64,000 nucleotides of DNA from positions 11,224,864 to 11,288,863 of the forward strand of contig OU744451.1 of the NCBI GenBank assembly GCA_916610825.1, given 5' to 3'. Source of the stretch: Haliclystus octoradiatus (lineage: Eukaryota; Cnidaria; Staurozoa; Stauromedusae; Haliclystidae). Of this stretch, positions 51,574 to 63,924 are shown piece by piece. Positions within the stretch are counted from its first letter, which is position 1. Each line of letters opens with the position of its first letter. The position numbers and the translations under genes were made by a program. The notes below the pieces were generated by a model that was not told the DNA's origin, did not search any database, and was given only the letters and a program-made list of their open reading frames with translations.

Positions 51574-51599
51574 GTAAGTTTTCTTGAAACATGCTTTGA

Positions 51600-51697
51600 A
51601 TGGAGCATTTCTGCAAATCTGTCCTGTGAAAAAAAGCTCCTGTAGCTTATCAGGTTCTGAATAAATGATGATGATGATGATGATGATGATGAATCTT
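51600..51697 (+). repeat. LINE tail with (ATG)n end
   Basis: CTGTCCTGTGAAAAAAAGCTCC, then TCAGGTTCTGAATAAATGATG and about nine ATG units. Same family as the tail at 33745-33812. Located just after the CFAP47 exon 2 donor. Confidence 0.75.
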
Positions 51698-52337
51698 TTG
51701 TGGTTTTTATTAATGTTCTGTGTTCTATTGACAGAGTGGCAAACGGTAGACTACACTAATTATTATTACTAAGGGCTGCCCAATGTGCATGATGACAGTC
51801 AGTTACGACAACACTCAGAATAAAAAACTGATTTCATTGAGTCAGTGTTGCTTGCTTGTATCTTTCCTTTCTCTTTCTTGTCTAGCTCTTATATTAGGCC
51901 ATCTATTGGAATTTATGTCAGGCAATATCTCATCGTCGTTATGATTATCATTAAAAACTCTCCATATTAAATTTATAACATATAATAGTACCAGCAATGA
52001 GTCTCCCTTGTTGGGTTAATTTGAGCTGATTTAGTTTTACAGTAACTAAACTGTTGAGAAAATGTATTTTAGCTAGTCAAAACAGAACACCAAGCCAAAA
52101 TTATTTTAACAGAAACGCGCCGATAAATCTGATTCCCAGAAATAAGTTAGATAAACAATGATTATTGTGTTTTTGAATGGCGCAACACCCGGCTAAATTT
52201 GGGATAAAAAGTAAAAACTACAGAAGTTTAATCATGCGTGTGAAAAATGAGAAGCCAAAATTTCGTTGTTGTCGCAGTGCAAAGCTAAATCACATGAGAA
52301 AGATTGTTTTCTTTCCATGCAAGAAACAGAAAGCAAA

Positions 52338-53024
52338 CGGTGTCTGTAATTTGCGTGATTGTTGCATGCTTTTACAGGAACTACACATAATTTAATCACC
52401 TTTTTGACTACTGCCTTCGCTTACGAATTTCAGGGTCTCGATGTTATGAATGAAGTTCTGGCTTGGCTAAATGTGACAGCTGCTGTCATGTCGTAATTGA
52501 TGGGGACTTTATTCCAGACCGAGTTCCAGACTTAATTAGTTTTTCAAGAGATTAAAAAGTAAAGCCGTAGCTAAGAATTTTCCACGAATTGTTGAACTTC
52601 ATTAGCAGGAGATCCATCACACGAGAAAAGAATCATTTATAGGGGTTAGAAAGGTCTGAAATGTTTATCGAAGTCTATATCATCAATGTGATACATGCAT
52701 TTCCTTGAAATTACCAAAATTAAGTTTTCAATAAGATATATATATGTTACTGTATATGAAACGGTAATATCATAAAACGTTATAGCTGTCATTAATATCA
52801 TTATTTAGCGATCGAATAATGAATGTTAATTAATTAGATTATTATTAAATTAATCAAGTCACGAGTAAAGTCCCCAACAATTACGACATGACAGCGACTG
52901 CAAAATTTAGCCAAACTTTTTTCATAACATTGAGACGCTAAAAATCGTAATACAAAAAGGTGATAAATCATTACGTATTTGCTGTAAAAGCACGCAGCAT
53001 GCACGCACGCAAGTTACAGACCCC
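52338..53024. mobile_element. TA-type MITE, copy 2, with long terminal inverted repeats
   Basis: Same family and orientation as 46739-47253. Here the left inverted repeat is complete: CGGTGTCTGTAATTTGCGTG, TCGATGTTATGAATGAAGTT, CTGGCTTGGCTAAATGTGAC and TGATGGGGACTTTATTCC all recur in inverse order at 52862-53020. The terminal repeats are therefore about 170 bp. Copy 1 has lost about 150 bp of its left repeat. Two copies flank the decayed Gypsy region. Confidence 0.75.
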
Positions 53025-54180
53025 AAAAAGCAAAATTAAAAAAAAAGAAAAAAAGGGCCTTTAATAACAATATGTTGACCATACCAATTACAAATAGTTA
53101 TTTTTAAATCTGTAGAGCTACAATTGACTGACAAAACTGTTCTGGACTTACAAACATACAAACATATAAACATTCAAAAATCCATATACACCGACTTTGA
53201 CATTTCTAGGTATAGATAAATAACAACAATCGATAAAAATGGCACAAATATCTACTATACTGGCTACCTAATCTAGTGGCCACCTAAAATAAAGTGTGTA
53301 AGATGTTTTTGCTAAGTCATTAGGCAACAAACAGAAAACAAAAATATTTCTTGTTTAAATATTGTATAAAATGAGATGCGGGTCATTAATAATGCTTGAA
53401 GAACATGAAAATTGAATTAAATTTATTCTATCCGAGCTGAGTTTATTAGTCCAACTTACATTGAACAGAACTTGACAGAACATAATGATCTGTTCGATAA
53501 ACCTGCCAAATGGTAGAACATGACACTAAACATTCATGTTCTGTGAATGGTGGATGTTATGTCAAAATGTTCTGCCGTTTGGCTAAGGCTTAACGACAAA
53601 CGAGAAATCCTTTTTGTAAGCTTGGCGGCCTCAATTACGATAGGATTTATTGTTTGTTTTTGGAGAACTTGTGGGTCTAAATTCTTCTAACCCATTCATC
53701 ACAAGAGTGATTGTAATCCCTTATGGAATATTGATTCAGTTCTTTTCAATTTATAAATTGAACATTAACTACAAGATTGTCGATGATCCAATTGCAGTGT
53801 TGAGGTTCTCATTTGCAATTTGGCTATTGCAACAGGAAAATGGTGGGGATTATGGGTAGACCTAAATGCTTGTGCAATTAACCTTCCCGTTTTGATATGA
53901 CTACCAAGGTGAAAGCAGCTCATGAACTATATATGGCCTGATTTTCATGCACTGTTCATGAAATAGTGTATGAAAATAGGTTTTTTACTGGTCATAAACA
54001 GTTCAGGAGTTTATAATCAGTTCATGGAATCAACAATTTGTTTTGTATCGTAGGGGTTACACACTTGATATTGTTGCAAACAAAATGCTTTATTCTGTGA
54101 ATATTGCTCTAACCAGACAATTATTTGTATGCATAGGCCTACCATTGTACTAAGTTTTCAATTAATGCTTGTTTGTAAAG
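53025..54180. other. CFAP47 intron 2, right part
   Basis: Mostly unrecognised AT-rich intron. 53893-54062 contains CTCATGAAC and CAGTTCAGGAGTTTATAATC blocks and a CGTAGGGG end that look like a decayed copy of the CCCTGCGAAAAACAG MITE family. Confidence 0.4.
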
Positions 54181-54388
54181 GTATGCTCTTAAACCTGACA
54201 TCCAAGTGAACGGAAATATTAGTTTTGGAAAACATATCAACGATGGACAAACAAAATTTGCTGAGGTTACTATTGCAAATTTTGGTAGCACTGATGGTCA
54301 ATTCTCAATTACTTATGATGGTATTCATCCACTTACGTTTCACCCTAAGACAGGCTCAGTCAAAGCTGGATATTCATTGAAAGTCAAG
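54181..54388 (+). CDS. CFAP47: CFAP47, coding exon 3
   Basis: Acceptor TTTGTAAAG|GTATGC, donor GTCAAG|GTGTGT; 208 nt, phase 2 in and phase 0 out. It encodes YALKPDIQVNGNISFGKHIN and FAEVTIANFGSTDGQFSITY, the second MSP/ASH-like domain. This is the INFG...NHGS.PGAFKI.YNG.LP pattern of CFAP47, ending with the PKTGSVKAGYSLKVK strand. Confidence 0.88.
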
Positions 54389-55617
54389 GTGTGTTTGCTG
54401 TACTAGTTATATGCTAAAAGCTAGGTCATGTGCTGTGGAATTTGAATATTACCCATTGAGTGAGGTTTGAGTCACAGAAATTTGTATTTCCAGAAGCTCA
54501 ATACTATGGCATCAGTACCAGTCTAATGTTAAATGAGCTACGGTATGAACAGTTGTCAGTAATACTGATTTTAAATATATAATCCTCAACAACACCTTTT
54601 TATGTTTAAGCCAACTATATAAATTCTGCTTGAAAACGTATCTTGTAACTTTACATTACATTTCAGTTTATTACATCTCTATACTTTCTTGCAAGTTTTC
54701 TCAATGCTCTGGTACCACCCAAACGTAGTTGTATTTCACTGACTGAAAGCTACATAGATAGATTAAACTCACCCCATTGATGAGTCATGGTATTTGGTGT
54801 TGGTTGGTGATAGAGAAGTAGTTAAGAGTCTACGTTTGACCCACTTGCGAACCTGTCATTACCCTAAGCACCTGGAGTCACACCGATAATCAGTGAAAAT
54901 TGCTAATTAGAATCTAAAATTAAGTAACAGATAGAACTACAATGAAAATTGAGGCGTGTGCAGGAGGGAAAAAACTAGCATCTTAGCTATTTCTAGTCCA
55001 ACTAGGCATGATAATTACTAGATGAAATGCTCCGGCTACAACAGGGGTGGCACAAGGATTTCCCCGACGAGGGGGCTGGCATCCCCGACGGGGGGAGGGC
55101 TATACCAACTTTCCACACTACATAGAAACAATTTGGCAATAGTCTCTAATACTGGAATGGCAATAGTCTCTAATACTGGAATGGAGGTAATTCCTATTGT
55201 TTTTTATGAAATAGGTTAAAAAATTCCCAGACAGAAAATTTAGTCTTCCCCGACTGGAGGAGGGGGCTGTAGTCCCCCTGCCCCCGCTGGGCTACAAAAT
55301 ATATGTAATGGCTAGCAATCACTAATACGTGAGCAAAATGTCGTCTTCACATGTTGTTTGGATGTGCAATGAATCTGTTTGCATGTTTCCTGGCCCTAGT
55401 TCTTGTAACCCAGGTCACTTACTGCACTATATGTGCCCTGGGGCATTGACTGTGTATTGTCAGAACAGGTCCGATTTAATTCAGCCTAATTAAGAATAGC
55501 CCCCTGTAGCCTTACTAATGGATAGATCAGTTGGCTATCAACAATGTTTAAAACACGAATTATTGATAAATAATAATAATTTACACCATTGTTTTAAGAA
55601 ATTAATTTACATTCCAG
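54389..55617. other. CFAP47 intron 3
   Basis: A G-rich patch at 55040-55100 and a related C-rich one at 55240-55300 stand out (CCCCGACGGGGGGAGGG and CCCCCTGCCCCCGC). A 24-bp unit (AATAGTCTCTAATACTGGAATGG and one more base) is tandemly doubled at about 55137-55184. No gene seen. Confidence 0.45.
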
Positions 55618-55664
55618 TTCCAACTCCTTTGTAACTTCATTGGTGATGTTTCTGAAGACATAAA
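55618..55664 (+). CDS. CFAP47: CFAP47, coding exon 4 (47-nt small exon)
   Basis: Acceptor TTACATTCCAG|TTCCAA, donor CATAAA|GTAAGT. Encodes FQLQLLCNFIGDVSED, leaving in phase 2. It supplies the strand linking the second domain to the next. The frame joins exons 3 and 5 without a stop, which supports this very short exon. Confidence 0.75.
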
Positions 55665-55716
55665 GTAAGTGCTCAAAATTCCAATTAAATAATAACAACA
55701 AATATGAATTATTGCA

Positions 55717-56140
<424 letters not shown>

Positions 56141-56250
56141 ACTTAAAGCTCTGCTATGTAAGAATAACACTTAGCCTTGTGTTTAATCAGTAAGACAATA
56201 GAATTGTATAACATATAATATATCAAATAATTTATTTTTTATAACTTTAG

Positions 56251-56479
56251 TTTTGACATAGAAGGCAAGCCTTTATTGTTGTTGAATGCTACTGCTACAA
56301 TCATGATGCAAAAACTGGTCTTATTGAATACTAACAGCAAGGAACTAACAACTTGTGTTGATTTTGGTGCTGCATACTATGGATGTGATGTGATCAGATC
56401 ATGTGTCATTCGTAATGATTGTCCTGTGGAATCAAACTATGTTATTATTATGGAAGAAGACAGTGATGGTCAAGAAATT
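56251..56479 (+). CDS. CFAP47: CFAP47, coding exon 5
   Basis: Acceptor ATAACTTTAG|TTTTGAC, donor GAAATT|GTAAGT; 229 nt, phase 2 in, phase 0 out. Encodes FDIEGKPLLLLNATATIM, then CVDFGAAYYGCDVIRSC and VIMEEDSDGQEI. The CIDFGPVYFGS-like motif is a clear CFAP47 landmark and opens the third MSP/ASH-like domain. Confidence 0.88.
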
Positions 56480-56802
56480 GTAAGTAAAGTCACACAGCAT
56501 GCACTTTCTTTGCTTGAAATTTTTAATGATGGTCAGTTAGTCTAGATAACTTTAAAATGTGACTTCACCAACATTTCCTGGAGAGTTCACATGTTTATCA
56601 TCATGTTTAGCAACAGTTTATCAATCACTTCATGAATGTGAAATTGAAAAATTTCATTATAACTTGATTAACAAATCATAAACTGTTCATAAAAATTTGG
56701 CAATTTCATGCTCATGAACTAATTAACTTTTTAGAGGTGTCAACACCCAGACTGGAATTCTTGTATTTCGCGCGGATGATGAAAAACTAACGAAAAATTT
56801 GT

Positions 56803-57030
56803 GGTTTATTGCCAATTAATAAATTTTGTGTACCCTTTGCTAGAACAGGTTATTTACAACGTCTACCTGCATACAAGTCTCCCTCTCTCTGGAATGGCTG
56901 TTCCTATTTGAATTCATTCAGCATTTACATTTCAAGAAAATCATTCTTAAAATCAATATCACAATTGAAATTGTTATTATTTGCCCTTGTCGATTACTCT
57001 TCTAAATTCTCCTCTTCATAAATTATTCTT
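56803..57030 (+). pseudogene. LINE ORF C-terminal relic
   Basis: Reads TGYLQRLPAYKSPSLWNGCS then SRKSFLKSISQLKLLL. This is the typical last segment of CR1/L2-like LINE proteins (RSPLY...LWNSL...S..SFKS.L). Only the C-terminus remains. Confidence 0.6.
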
Positions 57031-57256
57031 TTTTTTCTACTTTACTGTCACTCAATCGTGTCACTCAGCTTATTTCAAGTTTCTTGTCGTTTTTATCTTA
57101 ACTAATAGTACCATGAACATTATTACATAATTACTAGATAACAAATGTTTACTATATTAAAAACTTAATAGTATGTCATCCAAATAAACAAGCACTTGTG
57201 CTTACGGATGACTGCAACCATGTACATATTTTCTAAATTGATATATGGTTGAAATA

Positions 57257-57390
57257 CATACATACATACATACATACATACATACATACATACATACATA
57301 CATACATACATACATACATACATACATACATACATACATACATACATACATACATACATACATACATGCATACATACATACATACATACA
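57257..57390. repeat. (TACA)n microsatellite
   Basis: About 33 tetranucleotide units with one interruption (ATGC) near 57366. Confidence 0.95.
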
Positions 57391-58240
57391 ATTTACGTGA
57401 AATTTATCACTACGATCAAAATATGCTACTCTCAAAATGGTCAAAATATATGGGAATAATTGTCCACAAAAGAAGAGCGAAACACATAAAGATTACAAAT
57501 TACAACTATGGCATTACTTTTAATGTACCGTAGTCTATTTCAAGATTCTGATTTTCTATGAACTTTCCTTTGATTAGCGTTTCCTAGGATCGATATTTGA
57601 GTTGTAATCAAGAGAAATTTTGCGCAAATGATAACGCAGAAGCAAGTAAAACTCAAGATTGATGTCGCAATTTCATCAAAATGTGTGGTTGCGGTTGAGA
57701 AGTGGTTTTCTAAAATATGATGTCGTAATTGAGCGTCATCCTGCAATTTGATTGGTTGGTCCATATGTTTGGAAATTCAAAGGTAGACCTTTTTTCAAAA
57801 ATTTCCGTCGAAATTTGTCGATAAATTTTTATCAGATGCTCAAAGCTGAAGAAGAATAGGAAATTGCAATGTATTACTAATGAAATAATATCAACAAAGC
57901 TATCTCTTTTTAAGAATTACTAACATTTTGATGAATTAATTTGATCCAAGGACATTTTAGTAAGTAAAAACATTGACTTGAAAATGAAAATGAATTTTAA
58001 ATCAGTAATTCAAAATTCGAACAACCTTTCGCATTATAAACAAACTTGATTCTGATAATTGTTTATTTTTATTGATAATTGTTTATATCTGCGATAAACA
58101 CAGAGTAAATTTTGTCGCACCTTGGACTTTTTCTTGTTTATGTAAATTATATGCCAAATTGCCAACATTGAAATTAACTCTGTAAATCCAAATGTATTTA
58201 TTCATGAACAGCACAGCTGTTATTCTATTACCATCTACAG

Positions 58241-58520
58241 GGTGTTGATTTGACAAAAAAGATAAGTACATGCCTGTCTGACGTCATCATGGTAGATGAA
58301 GGTCAATCATCAAATAATCTATTATCATTATTCACTGCTATGCCATCTCAGGGATCCCTTGCACCGTACGAGGAACAAACTATCTATTTTAAATTCTCAC
58401 CTTTTCAAAATGAAATTGACAAAGGCTTCAGCATCACAGGGAGTAAACCACCCAGAAGAGATTATTCTATATTCATGACTGTTGAATTGGTTGGTACTGT
58501 ATCATCGATAGAGGGAGAAA
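58241..58520 (+). CDS. CFAP47: CFAP47, coding exon 6
   Basis: Acceptor ACCATCTACAG|GGTGTT, donor GAGAAA|GTAAGT; 280 nt, phase 0 in, phase 1 out. Encodes GVDLTKKISTCLSDVIM, then PSQGSLAPYEEQTIYFKFSP and RDYSIFMTVELVGT. The GTLQPYQKT...FSP pattern and DYALFLKFEVVG-like end match CFAP47. Confidence 0.88.
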
Positions 58521-60154
58521 GTAAGTAATATTGCTTTACCCTATGAAACCTGTATATAACAACCAACTATAAGAGATAGATAAATTGACCACTATGTGCA
58601 GGTGGCCTTTATATACAGGGTTTATTCAATATAATGTACTATTTCAGACATACCAATAGTGACCACTAGGAACAGCTAGCCACTGTATAGATGTGACCGC
58701 TGTAATATATTTGACTGTAGGCCTACATGGCCAGCGTCATCTTTCTCTGTATTAAATCGTTAATCATAATATATCATTTTGAAGCATATCAATAAATTTG
58801 CTCATCTGAAGCAGCCTTTACCACTGTTCTATTTCAATGTTCTGAAAGTAGACCTCATGATGTTTTTGTGATATCGATGAGCGCAGACACAATCTTACCT
58901 ACCCCTGCTCAATTATATCCACAACCACAATGACGCGACAAATACTACCAAGAAAATAATTGTTTTTCTCTTTTCTACAATTTTTTTTAAACATATCTTT
59001 TCCTGTCAATTTCCAGTCAGAACACGCTACGTTTAAAGCTAAAGTGTCTATTAAAAAGATTTGTCGATGCTTTTTCTTGCTTTTGTACAAAACATTTGAA
59101 GCAATAATTTCTAAATGGTTTACAAATCTAAATGCATTTATACAATTTGGATTTCATCGATTTTACTGCATTAATATTAATTGATATTCTCTATGCGATA
59201 AATTGGTAGTTTTTGACAATGATTATCACAGCTGTCGCATAAACCCTAGCCTGCGCACTGACCCAAATCTTTTATATGATTAGTAGGGTCTTTGTAATAT
59301 TGACAGAATGCTTGTGCTGGACTGATTAGGGGGAGTGGCAAAAACGTGACAGTTCTATTGTTTGTCTATTGTTCATCAACCAATCGCTAACGAGTTCTCC
59401 AAAACTAGAACCAGAATATGATTGGTTGATAAATATAAGTTTTTGACACATTCCTTTTCAAGTATGCTCATGCAAGCCGAATAGAAAAAACGTTGTCCTT
59501 CTTCGATAAAATCATCTTGCTTATGTTCATTTCAGTTTTATACGAGCGAAACTTTCTTATTCAGTACAGACTTTTTGTAATTATAATTGTAGTAAAGTGA
59601 GCATAGTGTATTGATAAAAACGATTTCTTGTTAATTTGTTTTTCACTGAGGACGGAGACATGCTGTTTACATGCGGCAACGAAGAATTGATTTCAACATA
59701 CTGAAATTCATTCTGGATTGTGTTTGTGTTCGTTGTAAATGCCAATTTGTCATGGGTAATATCGAAAGGACAATTCAGTTTGTTAGATATAGACCGATTT
59801 AATCTCTGGATCTTTTTCGCTGCGCCATAGCAATGGATCACAAAAATATTTCTTTACAAAAGACGAAAGACTAATTTTCATCATCGTTTAAATACCGGTG
59901 TCAATTTTCGATGTCAAGAACAAATGCATTAATTTAAGTTTGACAACATTGGACAACTTAGATCACTTCATATTAAACAGAATTAATATGTTGTATTAAG
60001 TTAGTTGTAATCATTTGAACATGGTTATAAATCAACTCATTTTATTTTGTAAATAATAGGTGTCAATTTTGATTGTGAAAACATAGAGCATAATTAAAAC
60101 CCTAAAGATTCTGAAGTTTTCATATGATAATCGAATAATAATTCTCTTTCTCAG
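58521..60154. other. CFAP47 intron 6, nothing recognised
   Basis: AT-rich intron without recognisable repeat or gene. The acceptor tract TTCTCTTTCTCAG ends at 60154. Confidence 0.5.
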
Positions 60155-60686
60155 ACCAAAAGACTGAAATTGCTCTGATTGGATCAGCATTACCAATTGA
60201 GGTTTCATTAATACCAAAAAGTATTCCAACATTTGATAGATGCGCTGTTGGATCAGTTACTAAATCTACTTGCAAACTTTATAATTCCTCAAATCAATTA
60301 CCAGTTGACTTCCTTATAAGTAAACCTGCCCATTTCAAAGTTATACCTGATAAAGGTATAATCGAGCCATCAAATAGTCTTACATTATGTGTGGAGTTTT
60401 GTCCAAGACAAGTTGGTACATTCAAGAAACCAGCTTATGTGAACATATTTGGTTCATCGACAAAGACCAATAAAAGCAAGCTTCTATCTGAAAAGAAGAT
60501 TATCAAGACACTGGAAATTAATTTGAAAGGAATATGTGATGCTGGCTTATCCTTCAAACACGCTAATGCACCTGATGTGGTCAAGGATTGCAAGAAAATG
60601 CCTGGGAATACATTAGATGCTATAATCGCTCAACCAGATGACAGAGCTAATAGCATTCGCCCAAGCAATCGCAATGAAACAATAAG
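60155..60686 (+). CDS. CFAP47: CFAP47, coding exon 7
   Basis: 532 nt, phase 1 in, phase 2 out; donor AATAAG|GTAGGA. It encodes EIALIGSALPIEVSLIPKSI, KLYNSSNQLPVDFLISKPAH and FKVIPDKGIIEPS, then LCVEFCPRQVGTFKKPAYV. The next MSP/ASH-like domain follows the CFAP47 order LTGSGLPV...CTLQNES..LPV.F...ANFKV.P.KG.I. The last part contains IIKTLEINLKGICDAG. This is the longest and most conserved exon in the window. Confidence 0.92.
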
Positions 60687-61061
60687 GTAGGATATATCTG
60701 TCACACTTAAGTGTGACTGTAAATTTCGAAAATTAATTTCTATCAAACTCGACTAACCCACAGTACTACCACTCCTGGCAGTGTTATCCTCTAGAGTTTT
60801 GAGAATACGGAAGCATTTGATCTAATTTCAATAATAGACATGAAATAGCAGACATATTTATATATTACACTTTCACACAATAAGGTCTTCATGTCGCATC
60901 TTTTGTGAGACAGCAAAAGATGTTCTTCAACATCTGCCCAAGTAAATATTCATTGATGTCCAGTATATTTTGCCTGTCTGTTAATAAATCACTTGGTCTA
61001 ATTATACGATTGCAGCCATATTCTCTAACCAGATAGAATCATCAACATTTTTTACTGTAAT

Positions 61062-61328
61062 CCCCTGCGAAAAACAGTTCAGGAGTTCATGAACAGTTCA
61101 TGAACAGTTCATAAACGTTAAATGGCTCCAATTTTCCTGAACTGTTCATAAACAGTTCATGAACCCTCACAGACAGTTCATGAACCCTCACAGACAGTTC
61201 ATGAACCCTCACAGACAGTTCATGAACCCTCGCAGACAGTTCATGACAGTTCATGAACAGTTCATGAAAAGTTGGGGTCATCTAACGTTCATGAACTGTT
61301 CATGAACTCCTGAACTTTTTTCGCAGGT
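61062..61328. repeat. MITE, CCCTGCGAAAAACAGTTCA family, with 21-bp minisatellite
   Basis: Ends CCCTGCGAAAAACAGTTCAG and GAACTTTTTTCGCAGG are inverted, and the complementarity extends outward (TGTAATC and GATTACA), so the true terminus may be TGTAATC. Inside, a 21-bp unit (GACAGTTCATGAACCCTCAC and one A) is repeated four times at 61151-61236. The whole is rich in TTCATGAA palindromes. Confidence 0.75.
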
Positions 61329-62663
61329 GATTACATGGCAGATGAGTGAAATTTGGAGCAATCCTTTCATAGAAATGGTAATTGAAGTACAGAATTAAGT
61401 AATAAAATTCAGTCACTTTGCAAACAGCCAAAGAGGACTATGTGCAAAGCTGTTTAGGAATAAAAAGTACATTTTAGTTTTAATCGATAACATCTTCAAT
61501 CGGTTACTCAATAGTCAGTCTCTTATATTTTTGCAATAAAAACGCAAAATTTTAAATCTTTATGATTTTATTTTGCTTGTGTTTCATTGAACAGTAACTG
61601 TTATAACACACTGTTGAAAACTCAAAATTTCTATTAAATTAAAAAATTATTCTTGTTAGCAATAACTTAGATTTGAAAAAAGAGACCTAATTGGTTAATG
61701 CGTCACATGACCTAAATGTGTTGTTTGGGTTGTTCAACAACAGAACGCAATGGTCTCGCGCGACTATTTTTCTCGCTTATTCCTTTTCGTAATTTGCTCT
61801 TAAATGTAGTATTTAAATGATTTATGACAAATTGAAGATCAATTCAAGTAGTTCAAGACCCAATTAATACGCTTGTGACCATAAAATGTATGTATCGGTA
61901 CTTTTTCATCACCAATTATTCCATTAAAAAGTAGCATTTCTTGAAATCATTAATGTGTTTTGTTACAATTTCACTTCAAAAACAATACTATATGTTGGTA
62001 TCCAGCATATTTAATGCATTGAACAAAAAAGTTCATTATTTTACGATCAACATGGCATGTACAGTAGAATTATAGAGTTGATCGTAAACATAGCTGATGA
62101 TGTAGAACATAGAACTCCATGCGTTTTCAAACATTGAGATGTGCCACGCTGTAAAGAAAAAACTAAAACAACATCAATTTATAACTGTAAATTAGAACTT
62201 AACATTGAAACAAATAAATTCCTAGCTTTTCAAATGAACAATATAAACATACAGCAGTCATATTTATAGGGAAGGTAATATAAATGAGCAACAGAAATCA
62301 TTTTAATGACTCGATCATATCAGAGTTTCGTGAAATTTTCATCAAACTCCTTGCTGTTAGTTCTTCGCAAAACATAACTTTTCTGCAAACAAATGTACAT
62401 ATAAGACTTTTACATACCATAAATACACTTTGTAAGTCATAAATGCTTGGTATTTTATTTATATAAGCCAAGATTAGGTTGATTTCAATGCTTCAAAACA
62501 TCGCAAATCATGGCATTTTTTCATTCCAATTTCATAGTCCAAGTACGTAATTTTTCACTATAGCAAAACAATATCAAGATCTTTCCAATTCATACTGCAT
62601 ATTCATCTCCAGTTTAGCTTAGCTTGTTTTGTTTTCACTGTAGTTTATCAAATGCTTTCAAAC

Positions 62664-63405
62664 CAGTGCCGGATTAACCCATAGGCGGTTTAGGTGGCCG
62701 CCTTAGGCCACAGATAATAATAGGCCTCCGGATATTATGAAAAAAATAAATAAAAAAAAATGAAAACATCAAAAAAATTGAAAAAACAGTATTTTTGTGG
62801 TCTCTTATGAAATTCTCATATTTTAAACTACAGTAAATACAAGTGTAATTCAGTTTTATCTACAAGCCATTGGTCACATACATTCATACAGAAATTGATC
62901 AAATTGTTTACAAAGGTCAAGATTTAATTGTCATAACGATTTTGAATTTCCTTCCTGTCTCATAATTTTGGTGACAGCATTGCTATATCGAGATCAAATT
63001 GCACTTGCTACTCAAGGAAAACAATCATTGACAATAATAACACATTGTTATTAACCACACATGATGACTTGTAACTTCCTGTTGTGAAAAAATGATCCCA
63101 AAAAGATCGTGTTGCCATGGCAACGACCGATCGCAGCGGCTCAAATAAAACTGATACAACAAGTAAGTTGACTTTAGAATGGGAAGGACATTCATTCCAT
63201 ACATTCTATTACAGTAATACTGTATTTATACTAAAAAAGTTATATTCCTAAGAGAGTGATTGTCATTGCTCATATAAAAGCAGAATAAAGAGGGAGACCA
63301 ACAAGCAGTATAATTATGTTATTTTCACCAAATTTCCGGAAAAAATTTTTTAGGCCCCATATTAATCAATCGCCTAAGGCCACTGATAATATTAATCCGG
63401 CACTG
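62664..63405. mobile_element. hAT-type non-autonomous transposon, 742 bp, perfect 8-bp duplication
   Basis: Flanked by TTTCAAAC at 62656-62663 and 63406-63413. Inverted ends CAGTGCCGGATTAACCC and CAGTGCCGGATTAATATT, followed on both sides by GGCCACCTAAGG/CGCCTAAGGCCAC-type blocks. CAGTG ends with an 8-bp duplication are typical of hAT elements. No transposase frame. Contains the X-box palindrome at 63111-63124. Confidence 0.88.
63111..63124. promoter_or_regulatory. Perfect palindromic RFX X-box inside the hAT-type element
   Basis: GTTGCCATGGCAAC, a fully palindromic form of the X-box (GTTRCC, two bases, GGYAAC). RFX factors bind such sites to drive ciliary genes. It lies in intron 7 of a ciliary gene but within a transposon. 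Confidence 0.5.
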
Positions 63406-63924
63406 TTTCAAACCATGTTTTAAATTTCATTAAACATTTCGGTTCCAATTTTCCGGTCATCCACAGCGATCAAAGTTGGTGCAGATTCTCTTTAAATAAA
63501 GCTTCAATATTCCAAAATCGACAGAAAATCTTTTCCGCACATCGAATAATATCCCTCCAAATACTAAATATTGGACATTTCAACTAAATAGGTAGTTTAA
63601 AATATGTTTCATGAGATCAAATAAGCACAACCTTCTCATACAACAACATGGTGTGAAAGGTTGTTTGCTCGTAAAAGCGCAAAGAGTCTCGCACCTGGGT
63701 CACATGATCAGGGAATTGAAGAACTAGCCAATTTGGTCTATTATATTTGATAGAAATGATCATTATTTGAGCAGAATCCATGTTAGCCTTTATAGATCAG
63801 CATTCCTAAAACCATGTTTACTATTGAAATAGTATTTATGATTTTGGATGATGCATCTCCAGAGGTACCACTTGCTAATAATAAAGTTCAAAACTAGAAT
63901 CATATCAAGACCTTTTTTTTCCAG

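Larger units (their letters stand above)
56480..58240. other. CFAP47 intron 5
   Basis: Contains a LINE relic (56803-57030) and a TACA microsatellite (57257-57390), annotated separately. Palindromic TTCATGAA-rich sequence at 56570-56735 may be a decayed MITE. Nothing else recognised. Confidence 0.45.
60687..63924. other. CFAP47 intron 7
   Basis: Contains a MITE with an internal minisatellite (61062-61328) and a hAT-type element (62664-63405). The remaining sequence (60700-61050, 61340-62650, 63420-63910) shows nothing I can identify. Confidence 0.5.

Noticed and set aside
57165-57533. Cys/Val/Met/Tyr or His/Thr/Tyr/Ile repeat proteins at the microsatellite
   Set aside because: Pure translation of the TACA repeat on both strands; no other support.
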